64,000 nucleotides of DNA from Hortaea werneckii. Taxonomy: Eukaryota > Ascomycota > Dothideomycetes > Mycosphaerellales > Teratosphaeriaceae. This document shows positions 22,353-32,134 of the stretch, in pieces. Position 1 is the first letter of the stretch, and every line of letters starts with the position of its first letter. The notes below the pieces were generated by a model. It was not told the origin of the DNA, searched no databases, and was given only the letters and a program-made list of their open reading frames with translations. The position numbers and the translations under genes are program-made. Location: positions 1-64,000 of the forward strand of contig JBAOKB010000125.1 of NCBI GenBank assembly GCA_037044905.1, in the 5' to 3' direction.

Positions 22353-23384
22353 GATGGACGTATGTCTTGCTAATAGAGAGAGACGCGGAGAGTGATCTGG
22401 TCAAGGCGCATGGGTTGATTTAATGTATGGGAGGCTGCTTGTGAGTAGCTACTTGGTTCTGATGGGCTTTAGCGATGGCGCTTGGCGTTTCTTTCTGGAT
22501 TCAAGAATAGAGGGAACTGGGATAGATTTATACCAGAACATTGCGTGTGCAGTCAGCTCAAGTGCATTTGGGCAATATCAGCTGGAGTATGGCTTAATAC
22601 ACTTTCTTCCTTTTCATTCTAGGCCTTTCGAAGAAATTGTCTACGAAAGATAGAGGAGAAGAAGGTCGAGATGAGCGTCACTCCATGGCTGTATTCATTT
22701 AGGTGCCGCGGTTATATGCAGGCTAATGCAAGTTGTTACAGGAAATGGGCAGCGCCCTGGCTTCGCCACGCATACGTGCATGTGACTCGTCGAGCTCGTT
22801 CAGCATAAGCCCAATCGGAGCCGCAGCTCATCAGTGCCGTCAGGGGCTTTAGGTAATGCATGTACACACGGAGGCATGTTTTTGGCGGCGGCTGAAGAAT
22901 CCTGATGCAATTCAACCTGCACCGGGATGCGTCGTCACGGGCGACGGTACCGACGCCACCGTACGTGCCCTTGGCGGCGTACCGACGCCACCGTTCAACG
23001 TGACCCTTGGCGGGAATCGTGGAGTTCATGCCCTTGGCCCCTGGGACCGTCGTGCGCTTCGTGGGACCGTCGTGCGCTTCGTCCTATCGTGCGCTTCGTG
23101 CGAGCGTGCGGACCGATAACGAACGTAACGACCTAGCGAACGTAGGAACGTAACGAGCGTTCCTGGGCGTCTGAATGAGCGTTCCTGGGCGTCTGAATGA
23201 GCGTTCCCGGGCGTACAACGAGCGTATGCGAACGTACGAACGTACTGTACGTTTGACCTCTGCAGCTCACTATGTATTTCATAAGTCGTCGATTGCTCCC
23301 CGTCCTGTTCTGTTCATCTCTCGGCCTCTCACTACGAAGGTTTTGTTACTTTCGACAGAGCTCTAGCGTTCCTGCGCAACCGCG
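22353..23384. other. intergenic region with GC-rich short repeats
   Basis: 3' flank of the LMBR1-like gene, then a GC/CpG-rich repeat patch (22940-23225, listed separately) and the promoter of the small membrane protein gene. Open frames here follow the repeats and are not convincing. Confidence 0.55.
22940..23225. repeat. cluster of short GC-rich tandem repeats
   Basis: Three different small arrays lie side by side: GTACCGACGCCACCGT with CCCTTGGCGG (two copies, from 22947 and 22979); TGGGACCGTCGTGCGCTTCG (two 20-bp copies at 23042-23081); and GAGCGTTCCTGGGCGTCTGA plus AT (22 bp; copies at 23155 and 23177, with a third variant from 23199). ACGTACG/CGAACGTA-type words continue after them. Confidence 0.85.
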
Positions 23385-23746
23385 ATGGCGTCCGAAACTG
23401 CTGGTCCCACAAACGTAAGTATGCCTTACCCCGAATGGCTTTGGGTTCTAGGGCGATCCACATCTCGCATAACAGCTCGGTAGCTATCCAATCAGCGCTG
23501 ACACTTTTGCCTTATTAGTCCCCTAAATCGTTCACCAACACTCTATACAACACCACGCTTACGAGCGCTTTTGACTCTTCGACCCCCACTACCATTACCA
23601 ATAAAGACTCGTACGACGAGCATACAGCGGCTACCATCGGTATCATCGTCGGAATCATCTCAGTCGTTCTCGCCGTCACGTCTGTCATCGTTGCGATATT
23701 GCAACTTCGTCTTCAACGAACTCGTCACAACCGATTGCATCACTAG
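23385..23746 (+). CDS. small single-pass membrane protein (spliced)
   Basis: Predicted 85 aa from exon 23385-23414 (MASETAGPTN) and exon 23519-23746. The 104-nt intron begins GTAAGT and ends TTATTAG, with GCTGACA as branch site, phase 0. Exon 2 encodes a Ser/Thr/Asn-rich outer segment with sequons (NTT), then one strong membrane helix (ATIGIIVGIISVVLAVTSVI), then a basic tail (LRLQRTRHNRLHH). A basic tail after the helix suggests the N-terminus faces outward. No family is recognised. The precise splice signals, phase-0 join and membrane helix support a real gene, though transcription is unproven and a further 3' exon is possible. Confidence 0.6.
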
Positions 23747-24213
23747 GAGCATGGAGCTCTGAACAATCGTGAGATCGTCCAAACAACGCTTTGTTGGTGT
23801 TGATGCTCACTCGTTCCTTCCTGCAGGGCCACCGCCAACCCCGGTTATTCTCTAGGGAGTGCCGGGAGATCCAGGGAAGTACTTAAGCATAACAGGGATG
23901 TTCACTGGACCAGAGGCTGGGAGGGAGCATTATTTGATGATTTATGGAAGCGATTGATGTTCTGATTTTATATGTAGATACCCCTTTGTCATAATTCCAA
24001 TTGTGTTAGACGGTACCTGGCTTCGGATTTCAAGAGGTCCACTGGTAAAGACTGATGTGAAGATGTATCACTACGCAAATCCCTCTTCTCTTCGGTCAGG
24101 GCTGATCTTGGTCGTTTCGACAAAGCTCTCCTTTGGATTTTTCCAAATTCTTCATTCTGACTTTGACCATGCAACTTTCAACATACGAAATGCCCCATTC
24201 GCCCTTCGTCAGA
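23747..24213. other. intergenic region, convergent 3' flanks
   Basis: Lies between the small membrane protein gene (plus) and the tautomerase gene (minus). No gene recognised. Confidence 0.5.
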
Positions 24214-24657
24214 TCATGCACCACTCCAAGGCAAAGGCTTATTTGCATCAAACCACTTCTTCTCCTCCTCACTCTGGAACGGCGGTGCATTCATGCCCTG
24301 GATCTTCCAGAGCCGACGTTCCGTCTCGTCGACATGATACTCCCAGTCGTACCCGCGGTCTGCGATGTGCGGTTTCAGCATCGCATCGATCTTCGCAGTC
24401 GCTCTTGCGTACGCCTCGTCCTCGTTGGGAAGCGTGACCGCGATGTGGTCGATCTTAAACCGGATGAAGGGTGTTCCGGTGTTGGGTCGTCCGCCTATCC
24501 ACATGGCGTTGCCGCGGAGGGTGATGAAGTTGACGATGACGTAGAACGCTGGCAGCCCGATCGAAGTGTAGTATTTGGTGATGTCCTTGCTGAGCGCTTC
24601 CCTCGACGCCTCGTCCTCGAAGGTCCCAGTGGGGTGATAGATTGACCAGAGGGGCAT
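24214..24657 (-). CDS. fungal tautomerase-superfamily protein (oxalocrotonate tautomerase-like)
   Basis: Single exon, 147 aa, with the start chosen at MPLWSIYHPTGTFED so that Pro2 becomes the N-terminal residue, as needed by this superfamily, where Pro1 is the catalytic base. An in-frame upstream extension would bury the proline and has no ATG. Key segments are LSKDITKYYTSIGLPAFYV, GGRPNTGTPFIRFKIDHIAV and a C-terminal RRLWKIQGMNAPPFQS. This matches the fungal putative oxalocrotonate tautomerase family (PF14832 type). Its substrate is unknown. The divergent neighbour is an SDR reductase starting 564 bp away. Confidence 0.85.
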   Translation of the reverse strand: MPLWSIYHPTGTFEDEASREALSKDITKYYTSIGLPAFYVIVNFITLRGNAMWIGGRPNTGTPFIRFKIDHIAVTLPNEDEAYARATAKIDAMLKPHIADRGYDWEYHVDETERRLWKIQGMNAPPFQSEEEKKWFDANKPLPWSGA

Positions 24658-25221
24658 TTTGGTGATGTTCGTGTGTGTCTTTCTTGATGTACGTGTCTGA
24701 GATGCTTCGTTTTGTTGTTCTCCTCGGGTTGGTTGCTGCAAGAGAGACAGTTAAATAGACAGCAATCCTACACCTTGAAGTCCTACATTGACTTATTTCA
24801 GGTCTTTGGCATTGTTAAGCTGTATTACCTACCAAGGCTCACATGTGAATGATGACATCGGAGGTTAATCATGGATGTTCACTAATCACACATTCGGTTG
24901 TTTTGATTAGTGAACTTTGGTGATTAGTGAACAAAACCACGACCATAACTTACGCCGTGTCAACCACTCGAGTATCCAAAGGCAACATGCGCAACTCGAT
25001 CGGCATAAGCTGAGCTTGCTGATAAATTCACGCTCGTAGAAGCACACGTGTCTTGGGTCGGTCGGCAGGCGGTAATACCGCACAAGTCGCTGACCGGCTA
25101 CATGTAAACCAAATGTATTAATACCGTCTCGATCTTCTGCCATGCCCTTCTTTTCTGCAAAAAGGTCCGCAGACTCATTCCCATTTGTGCAGTACATTAG
25201 AAACCACGCTACTTGTCCAAA
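24658..25221. promoter_or_regulatory. divergent promoter region with a repeated 12-bp palindromic motif
   Basis: Lies between tautomerase (minus) and SDR reductase (plus). It contains three copies of one 12-mer at 24877-24932 (listed separately). A 154-aa minus open frame (24907-25371) overlaps the start of the SDR gene and has no recognisable domain, so it is not called. Confidence 0.5.
24877..24932. promoter_or_regulatory. candidate transcription-factor binding array GTTCACTAATCA
   Basis: GTTCACTAATCA at 24877-24888 is followed by its exact reverse complement TGATTAGTGAAC twice, at 24904-24915 and 24921-24932. The copies sit between two divergently transcribed enzyme genes. The inverted and direct arrangement resembles an operator for a dimeric factor. 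No known motif is assigned. Confidence 0.55.
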
Positions 25222-26286
25222 ATGGATACCACACGTATCTTCCTCACAGGCGCGACAGGCTTCATCGGAAGTTATGTCTTGCGAGACTGCCTGAAAGCTG
25301 GCTACAAGGTCCGCGTAAGTGTGCGCAAGGAGGAGCAAGCCCATTCTTTGAAACAGCAATTTGCATCTCATGGAGAGCTGGAGTTTGTCGTCATCCTCGA
25401 CATAAGCCGAACCGAGGCGTTTGGCAATGCTCTTAGCGATGTTGACTACGTCCTACACATCGCCTCACCAATGCCGGGGAAAGGCGACGATTTCAAGACC
25501 GATTATTTGCGCCCTGCAATGGACGGCACACAGGCCATTCTCGGTGCGGCCAGAGCCTCCAACAGCGTCAAGCGAGTTATCATCACGTCATCGGTCCTCG
25601 CCAATATTCCTCTTGGAGAAATGATGGCAACAGACTTGCACGTAAAAGGTATGTGGAGACGGTTGATGGCCACATTGCCTCATACCACAGTCACCGTCAA
25701 TTTAGAAGCTGATTTCTCTGAAGAGGATGACAGCTTGAATATCAAGGTTGACCCCGACATGGAATTTCCAGAGGGCGTGGCGGGCGATGGGCCAAAGTAC
25801 CAGGCTTCGAAGATCCTTGCGCATCAAGCAGCACGCGCAATGATCGAGAGTGAAAAGCCTGCTTTCCCTGTGATCACGATCCATCCGGTATTCGTTCTTG
25901 GGCCGACACTACTTGAGAGATCTGCGAAAGATATCAGTGGGATCAACGCATGGTTCTGGAGCTCTTTGGGCGCAGACTCGGCTCCATTCCCGCCCGCCAT
26001 GGTCGACGTTCGCGATGTTGCTGAGGCTCATGTTCGCGCAATCCATGCGCCTGTGGACAAGCCCATAACCGAGTTCCTCATCGATGGCCAAGTGACTGGC
26101 TGGGACACGGTAGCTGATTTGGTCAAGAAGAAGTACCCGCAGCTTTCGTTGAGCTGGAAGCGGCCGTTCCCCAAGGGGATGGAGGTCGATGTTACTCGAG
26201 CGGAGACTGTGTTGGGCATGAAGTGGCGTCCGATCGAAGATACTTTCAGTGATCTTATTGAGCAACAGCTTAATTACTCCGAGTGA
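25222..26286 (+). CDS. extended SDR, NAD(P)H-dependent reductase (dihydroflavonol-reductase-like)
   Basis: Single exon, 354 aa, from MDTTRIFLTGATGFIGSYVL. The TGATGFIG motif (residues 9-16) is the extended-SDR Rossmann signature. LHIASPMPGKGDDF, VKRVIITSSVLANI and YQASK (Tyr near residue 193 with Lys four further on) supply the usual Ser-Tyr-Lys catalytic set. TIHPVFVLGP and MVDVRDVAEAHVRAI are typical of the cinnamoyl-CoA/dihydroflavonol reductase-like branch. It probably reduces a ketone or aldehyde in the cytosol; the substrate cannot be inferred. It is divergent from the tautomerase gene, and a shared motif array suggests possible coregulation. Confidence 0.92.
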   Translation: MDTTRIFLTGATGFIGSYVLRDCLKAGYKVRVSVRKEEQAHSLKQQFASHGELEFVVILDISRTEAFGNALSDVDYVLHIASPMPGKGDDFKTDYLRPAMDGTQAILGAARASNSVKRVIITSSVLANIPLGEMMATDLHVKGMWRRLMATLPHTTVTVNLEADFSEEDDSLNIKVDPDMEFPEGVAGDGPKYQASKILAHQAARAMIESEKPAFPVITIHPVFVLGPTLLERSAKDISGINAWFWSSLGADSAPFPPAMVDVRDVAEAHVRAIHAPVDKPITEFLIDGQVTGWDTVADLVKKKYPQLSLSWKRPFPKGMEVDVTRAETVLGMKWRPIEDTFSDLIEQQLNYSE

Positions 26287-26845
26287 GAAGCATTTGAGAC
26301 GGTGGGCAGGTATGGTACTTCTATCGAGGAAGGTGTATTTAATTGTACTTTGTTTACTATATAACCTAATGCCACCATGCGATGAGGTGTCTTACCTCAG
26401 CGAGATCCGAGGTTTTGCCTGAGGTGGGTTTCCTTAACTTTACCTTCAGCTCCACTTGAGCTTGCTTCTGTCCACCATTCACCGCGGAGATGATCAGCAC
26501 ACTTTAAAACAAAGTTTGGCACAGTGTAGATCTTTCACATTCCTGTACATTTTGCAAAACGGTCAGAGCGGACAGACATGTTTGAGACAAGTAATAATGC
26601 CGTCTTCAGCATCGATTGGAAGAATGTGGCAAACCAAAAGCCGCCTTGCTCAATAACACCTCAGCTACTTGACTTGATTGACCATTTCAGACCATATCGA
26701 TGTCTTCCCGCTGTACTGTACCCTTGGGCGCACTCGACGTAAGCTGAGTGCAAGGACGTTGGCTACGCAACAAACATTCTCAGGCCATAGGATCGGATCA
26801 AGTCTCGAGTCTGTTAGCCCTTCACAGATTTAGAGCAGCTACGCC
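26287..26845. other. intergenic region
   Basis: 3' flank of the SDR gene and promoter of the C2H2 gene. Short frames only; no gene recognised. Confidence 0.5.
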
Positions 26846-27919
26846 ATGGAAAACATGGGTCGTCGTTTCTCTATAGACAGTGGGTACTCCACAGTTTCTT
26901 CGTACCGAGACCTTGTCGAGCAGGGAGATCAGCACCGAAGTCTCGAAGAATCTCCTCTTTGGATCAGCTGCAACGTTGGCGATATTCCACTTGACGATAA
27001 CAAGACACTTAACGTGCAAACGCGCGCCAAGCATAAACGAGAACCAATCCGAGACTGTAGGTACTGTGGGCAGACTTTCAAACGAAGAGACAACGTATTG
27101 CGCCACGAACGAGAGCAGCACACGGAAGCAAAGCACGACGTCCCATGTCAGCGATGTGGTCAGATGGTCTCACGCCAAAGCCTCCGCTCTCATCGAGCCA
27201 GCAAAGCTTGTCATGAAAAGCAAATCCACAACCCACAACTCTATGCCCAGTGGGAAGTAGATTGCTGCTCGGCAAGTGCGAGCATTGCTAGGCGTGGTCC
27301 CTTGTGTAAAGGATCCCGAATGTCGACTCTTCCCAGCATCGACCCCCTTTTAATGGTATGGAAGCTTTGTGACACCCTCGTGCCACGGAAAGGCTGGACG
27401 TGGCGACCTGACCCGGAGACTGGTATGAGAACCCGAATGATGGACACGTTTGTCTCGCAAGCTTCGCTAGTCAAGCGACTAGAAGCTTACGATAAGGCAG
27501 TGCCTGCTATTCAGGTCGCTCTGTCTCGGCATCGACCAAGCTGTCGGGACATTCCTTGCGCTGCACGGCTGTATGCAAGCATCCTACTCCTCACGCTTAT
27601 GGAGGCATGTGTGAGCGGATATAAGAATCTAGCGCACCATGCTGGAGCTTTGGCGAAATTTCAAGATGGGCCGTTCGAGGAGATTGAACAGTTGGGGCTG
27701 CAACTGCTGGATGATCTTGTACAAGAAGATGAGGTGCTGGACTTCCCCAGGCTGGGATTGGACTGCCTGCACACGAGGGTCATCGGCAATGATGAAGTTA
27801 ACGGGCCTGTCAGAGATGGTGTCGAGGCATCTGAGGGAATCCCAGGAGCCGCACCCAAGTTTAAGAAAGTTGTGACCCGAGTTGGTAGAGCAAGTTGGGA
27901 GCAGATTGTTCGTGTTTGA
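26846..27919 (+). CDS. C2H2 zinc-finger protein of unknown function
   Basis: Single exon, 357 aa. Finger 1 is canonical: C71-x2-C74-x12-H87-x4-H92 (CRYCGQTFKRRDNVLRHERE). Finger 2 is variant: C101-x2-C104-x11-H116 followed by C122 or H123 (CQRCGQMVSRQSLRSHRASK), so it may be C2HC. The N-terminal 60 residues are Ser/Asp-rich. The rest (about 130-357) is a mostly helical region with no recognised domain, including CAARLYASILLLTLMEACVS. Likely a nuclear DNA-binding protein. Confidence 0.85.
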   Translation: MENMGRRFSIDSGYSTVSSYRDLVEQGDQHRSLEESPLWISCNVGDIPLDDNKTLNVQTRAKHKREPIRDCRYCGQTFKRRDNVLRHEREQHTEAKHDVPCQRCGQMVSRQSLRSHRASKACHEKQIHNPQLYAQWEVDCCSASASIARRGPLCKGSRMSTLPSIDPLLMVWKLCDTLVPRKGWTWRPDPETGMRTRMMDTFVSQASLVKRLEAYDKAVPAIQVALSRHRPSCRDIPCAARLYASILLLTLMEACVSGYKNLAHHAGALAKFQDGPFEEIEQLGLQLLDDLVQEDEVLDFPRLGLDCLHTRVIGNDEVNGPVRDGVEASEGIPGAAPKFKKVVTRVGRASWEQIVRV

Positions 27920-28489
27920 ATTCGTCGATACACTAAGACAATCACGAAAGGCAATCTGTCCGTAAAATTCAATGGATTAGATGTGTTCTAAGAGGCAAAG
28001 AGATTCCACTCCGAGATTGCAAAGGAATCTGCTACGGTTGTTGATTGAAGGCATTGAGGAGAATGTGAAGTCCACCAGGCTGCGTTTTTGCCACAGCACA
28101 GGATCTTTCCTTCTGAGCTCTCTGGGCATATAAGGCGAACCAGAAAGGTTTTCAGAGGGGATTGCAAACGAAGCTGTAATTCGGTAGAAACACAACAAAA
28201 TGCCTTATGCAAGCTCTACTATATTGGAAGTTCGATGTCGTACTCTGTCCCTCGCCTCCCTTCCCAAATTGGTAGTCGCGAGCGAAGCGGAGTCGGGAAG
28301 AGCCGAAGACCGCCGAGGCCGCAACTCTCGATCGTCATGCATCTGTCGCGAAGGGACGTGTTTCGCCTCATGCATCAGTGCTCTCTTACTCACCTCCCCG
28401 TACATACATCTTCCCCCCTCACACCCCTTCTTGTATGGTGGCGCATCTCCATAACATAGCCTGGATCTTCAGTTAACCTCACCGCCACT
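27920..28489. other. intergenic region, promoter of m-AAA protease gene
   Basis: Short frames (28088-28459 and others) overlap the promoter and lack domains. No TATA box is obvious. Confidence 0.5.
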
Positions 28490-31234
28490 ATGGCGAGCAT
28501 CCTCCGCCGCCCGCAGAACATCGCTCGCTCGTCCCGCCAGCTAATCGAGGCGGCATCATTATCGCAGACGCTTGCCAGACGCCCGGCAGGAATACCCAGA
28601 CCACTCTACGCATATGCACGCAGCCGGCAGTACTCGACTCAGAAGCCGGACAGTGAACATAATGGCAAATCTGACAAAACGCCCGGCTCTGCGCCAAAGG
28701 GCATGGAGAACCTCTATAACCAGTCACCCATGTCTCCAGGCGGGCAGCCACCGGAACCGAATAAGAAGCCCGAGGATGAAGCTCCTCTCCCGGGTAGAAG
28801 TAAGCTGAACGCCCAGGAGGAGAAGGCGTTGGACGATGTCTTCGCCATGGTGAAGAAGGGCATGCCGCACTCTATGACGCAAGATATCGACAAGGCGATA
28901 GCCCGGATAAAGAAGGACGGCATGCCAGAGGAGCTTAGAGAGACAATCAAAGAAACTAGGGAGGAGGGTATGAGCCCTGCGAGAGCAGCGAAACTGTGGC
29001 GCCTGACCACGCAGATGGCTCGACACACGGTTGAAAGTGAAATGAAAGACAAGCAGAAGCAGGACGAGCAGCCAAAACAGCAGTCCACCGATGAGCCAGG
29101 CCCCAACTCCAAGGGACAGGGCAAGAAGCAGGGCTCGAACCCTGATGACATGTTCAAGAACGTGAAGGAGATTCGATTCGACCTATCCAACTTCCTCGTT
29201 TCTGCCTTCGTCGCATATCTCCTCTACCGCCTCGTGGTACCCACCGAGAACAGCCGAGAGATCACCTGGCAGGAGTTCAGAAATACTTTCCTCGACAAGG
29301 GCCTGGTGGAGAAGCTGGTCGTGGTGAATGGAAACAGAGTCCGGGTCTACCTCCACCGCGACTCCGTATCTACCATGTACCCCGAGAGCCCGGCGGCACA
29401 GCCAGGCTTCTATTACTACTTCTCAATCGGCTCTGTCGAGGCCTTCGAGCGAAGGTTGGATGATGCACAGGCTGAGCTGGCTATCCCAAGCAGCGAGCGC
29501 ATACCGATCAGCTACCACGAGGAAGGAAGCTGGTTCAACACTGTTCTGGCTTTCGGTCCTACTCTACTTTTCATTGGCGCTATCATGTACCTCTCCCGCC
29601 GCGCTGGAGGTGGTGCAGGTGGCGGTGGCCCCGGTGGTATCTTTGGCATGGGTCGCTCGAAAGCGAAGAAGTTCAACCACGAGACCGATATCAAGGTGAA
29701 GTTCTCCGACGTCGCTGGTATGGAGGAGGCGAAGGTGGAGATTCAGGAGTTTGTCTCCTTCCTGAAGGAGCCGGGCGTCTATCAAAAGCTCGGTGCTAAG
29801 ATTCCACGTGGTGCCATCCTGTCCGGACCGCCTGGTACGGGTAAGACGCTTCTGGCCAAGGCTACCGCAGGCGAGTCAGGCGTACCGTTCTTTTCCGTCT
29901 CGGGTTCCGAGTTCGTGGAGATGTTCGTGGGTGTTGGTCCTTCTCGTGTGCGAGATCTGTTCGCTAATGCCAGGAAGAACACGCCTTGCATCATCTTCAT
30001 TGACGAAATCGATGCCATCGGTAAGGCCAGAGGAAAGCAGTCCTTCGGTGGTGGCAATGACGAGCGAGAGAGTACTCTTAACCAGATCTTGACCGAGATG
30101 GATGGTTTCAACACACAGGATCAGGTTGTTGTCTTGGCTGGTACCAACCGAGCGGATGTTCTCGACGCGGCCCTCATGCGTCCCGGACGTTTTGACAGGC
30201 ACATCTCGATCGATCGTCCGACCATGGAAGGCCGGAAACAGATCTTCGCTGTTTACCTGCAGAAGATTGTCACGAAGGAGGACATTGACTACATGAAGGG
30301 ACGTCTTGCTTCGCTCACGCCTGGCTTTTCCGGAGCTGATATTGCCAACGCCGTCAACGAAGCGGCTTTGGTCGCTGCTCGTGAGACCAGCGAAAGCGTG
30401 ACGATGGTTCACTTCGAGAAGGCCATCGAGCGTGTCATTGGCGGTCTCGAGAAGAAGACTCTGGTCTTGACGCCAGAGGAGAAGCGCACGATCGCTTACC
30501 ACGAAGCCGGCCACGCGATTTGCGGGTGGTACTTCCAGTACGCCGACCCGCTGCTCAAGGTCTCCATCATCCCCCGTGGCTCCGGTGCTCTGGGTTACGC
30601 CCAGTACCTCCCCGCCGGTGGTGGCGACCTCGTCCTCATGAACATGAAGCAGATGATGGACCGTATGGCCATGACGCTCGCCGGCCGTGTCTCTGAGGAG
30701 ATTCACTTCGACACCGTCACGTCCGGTGCCTCGGACGACTTCAACAAGGTCACTCGCACCGCCACAGCCATGGTGACCAAGTGGGGTATGAGCTCCAAGA
30801 TCGGGTACATGTACTATCCCGACGGCTCCGAAAGCCAGGAGGCCCAGCTGCAAAAGCCCTTTTCCGAGCACACCGCCCAACTCGTCGATGCGGAAGTGAA
30901 GCGAATCGTCGACGAGGCGTACACGCAGTGCAAGCAGCTCCTCACGGACAAGAAGAAGGAGGTCGGTCTCGTGGCCGAGGAACTCCTGTCCAAGGAAGTC
31001 CTCTCCCGCGACGACTTGGTCCGTCTGCTCGGCCCGAGGCCTTTTGAGGAGCGGGGCGAGTTCAGCAAGTACTTCGGCGGTGGACCCATGCCTGGCGGTC
31101 CTACGAAACCTGGTCCTGAGGGCGAGCCGGAGCCGCCTGGGAACCTCCCCCCGCCGATTGGCGGACAGGGTGGTGAGCCAGCGCCCACGTTGTACCAGAG
31201 TTTCGAGGAGGCTAGCCGGAGCCGGAAGGATTGA
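28490..31234 (+). CDS. AFG3: mitochondrial inner-membrane m-AAA protease (Afg3/Yta12 family)
   Basis: Single exon, 914 aa. It is an ATP-dependent zinc metalloprotease subunit that degrades and processes inner-membrane proteins. The N-terminus is Arg/Ser-rich without acidic residues (ILRRPQNIARSSRQLIEAAS), a typical matrix targeting signal. Two membrane helices lie near residues 229-248 and 347-370. The AAA domain follows: Walker A GPPGTGKT (about 445), Walker B IIFIDEID, and the second region NALMRPGRFDR-like (AALMRPGRFDRHI). The zinc site is HEAGH (about 670). The end has LLGPRPFEERGEF and a Gly/Pro-rich tail. Two paralogues exist in most fungi (Afg3/Yta10 and Yta12/Rca1); I cannot separate them with certainty, so the symbol is tentative. 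All catalytic motifs are intact. Confidence 0.95.
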   Translation: MASILRRPQNIARSSRQLIEAASLSQTLARRPAGIPRPLYAYARSRQYSTQKPDSEHNGKSDKTPGSAPKGMENLYNQSPMSPGGQPPEPNKKPEDEAPLPGRSKLNAQEEKALDDVFAMVKKGMPHSMTQDIDKAIARIKKDGMPEELRETIKETREEGMSPARAAKLWRLTTQMARHTVESEMKDKQKQDEQPKQQSTDEPGPNSKGQGKKQGSNPDDMFKNVKEIRFDLSNFLVSAFVAYLLYRLVVPTENSREITWQEFRNTFLDKGLVEKLVVVNGNRVRVYLHRDSVSTMYPESPAAQPGFYYYFSIGSVEAFERRLDDAQAELAIPSSERIPISYHEEGSWFNTVLAFGPTLLFIGAIMYLSRRAGGGAGGGGPGGIFGMGRSKAKKFNHETDIKVKFSDVAGMEEAKVEIQEFVSFLKEPGVYQKLGAKIPRGAILSGPPGTGKTLLAKATAGESGVPFFSVSGSEFVEMFVGVGPSRVRDLFANARKNTPCIIFIDEIDAIGKARGKQSFGGGNDERESTLNQILTEMDGFNTQDQVVVLAGTNRADVLDAALMRPGRFDRHISIDRPTMEGRKQIFAVYLQKIVTKEDIDYMKGRLASLTPGFSGADIANAVNEAALVAARETSESVTMVHFEKAIERVIGGLEKKTLVLTPEEKRTIAYHEAGHAICGWYFQYADPLLKVSIIPRGSGALGYAQYLPAGGGDLVLMNMKQMMDRMAMTLAGRVSEEIHFDTVTSGASDDFNKVTRTATAMVTKWGMSSKIGYMYYPDGSESQEAQLQKPFSEHTAQLVDAEVKRIVDEAYTQCKQLLTDKKKEVGLVAEELLSKEVLSRDDLVRLLGPRPFEERGEFSKYFGGGPMPGGPTKPGPEGEPEPPGNLPPPIGGQGGEPAPTLYQSFEEASRSRKD

Positions 31235-32134
31235 ATGCAGTTGTGAAGTTGTTAGCGCGGAGGATTTCTTTTGTTCTCAATGCATGATCGGTGAAGGAAG
31301 CAGAGCATGAAGTACACTCTTGCCAGGGTCTCTTTGCACTTGCATTTTTTGGATGCGAATAAAGATGTGAGAGAACTCGGTTGCCTTAATCCGCTTGAGA
31401 AAGGAGGATTGTTTCTTTATCTAGAGTCTAGGTCTCTTTGTGCGGTTTGTATGGCGCGCGGCGCTCATGGCGTAGAAAATATTTAGAGAGGATTCAAGTT
31501 GAAAGGAGGATGAGGAAAAGGGCGGGTGAGTTTTGACTGGCTGTATGTGTAGGTAGGGCCATATACTGTAGATACTCCGCTATGTGTTGAATTTCTGTTT
31601 CTATGCAGTGCCTGGGTTGCTCCGTACTCTTCTCATGCCCGCTGCGACTTGATCTCGCAGCCCTTTCGCTCCCTTTGCTGATCCAATTAAAATGTTTCGT
31701 GATGTTTTGTCGGGCGCGATCAATGCTTCCAGGTTCTCTATATGTCGCTAGGTATGTACCTACCTAGGTAGCCATGTACTATGTAGCTTCCCGGGTGAAT
31801 AGTAAGCACGAGATCTTGCTCGGCTATGCACAGCGCTCGCTGGGGCTGTTTTTGCCGGCTGGGAGACCGGGTGACTGCAGTGCATAGCAGGGCTGCAGAT
31901 TTCGGCTACGCATGTGAGAATCTATCGATACGCTCCCTTGGATAGATACAGAATACTGCACAACGTATCTACAAGAGGAGGACTGGCTGCAAAGACGATG
32001 TTGTTTCTCTCCTCCAGTCTAACTTCCCCATGGGGCCTTGCAGTCCCATGTCTTTCTTTGGCGGTCAATGCTTCACCAGCTGCGTCATCTTGTTCCTGAG
32101 ATGCTGCATCTGGCTGCGTCATGGGCAGCGAGGC
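31235..32134. other. intergenic region between m-AAA gene and the RIP block
   Basis: Normal-composition 3' flank that becomes richer in TAC/CTA words toward the RIP block. A perfect 12-bp palindrome CTACCTAGGTAG lies at 31760-31771. No gene recognised. Confidence 0.5.

Noticed and set aside
24907..25371. 154-codon minus-strand open frame
   Set aside because: It covers the divergent promoter and the start of the SDR gene, has no domain or signal, and its start codon depends on the antisense of coding sequence.
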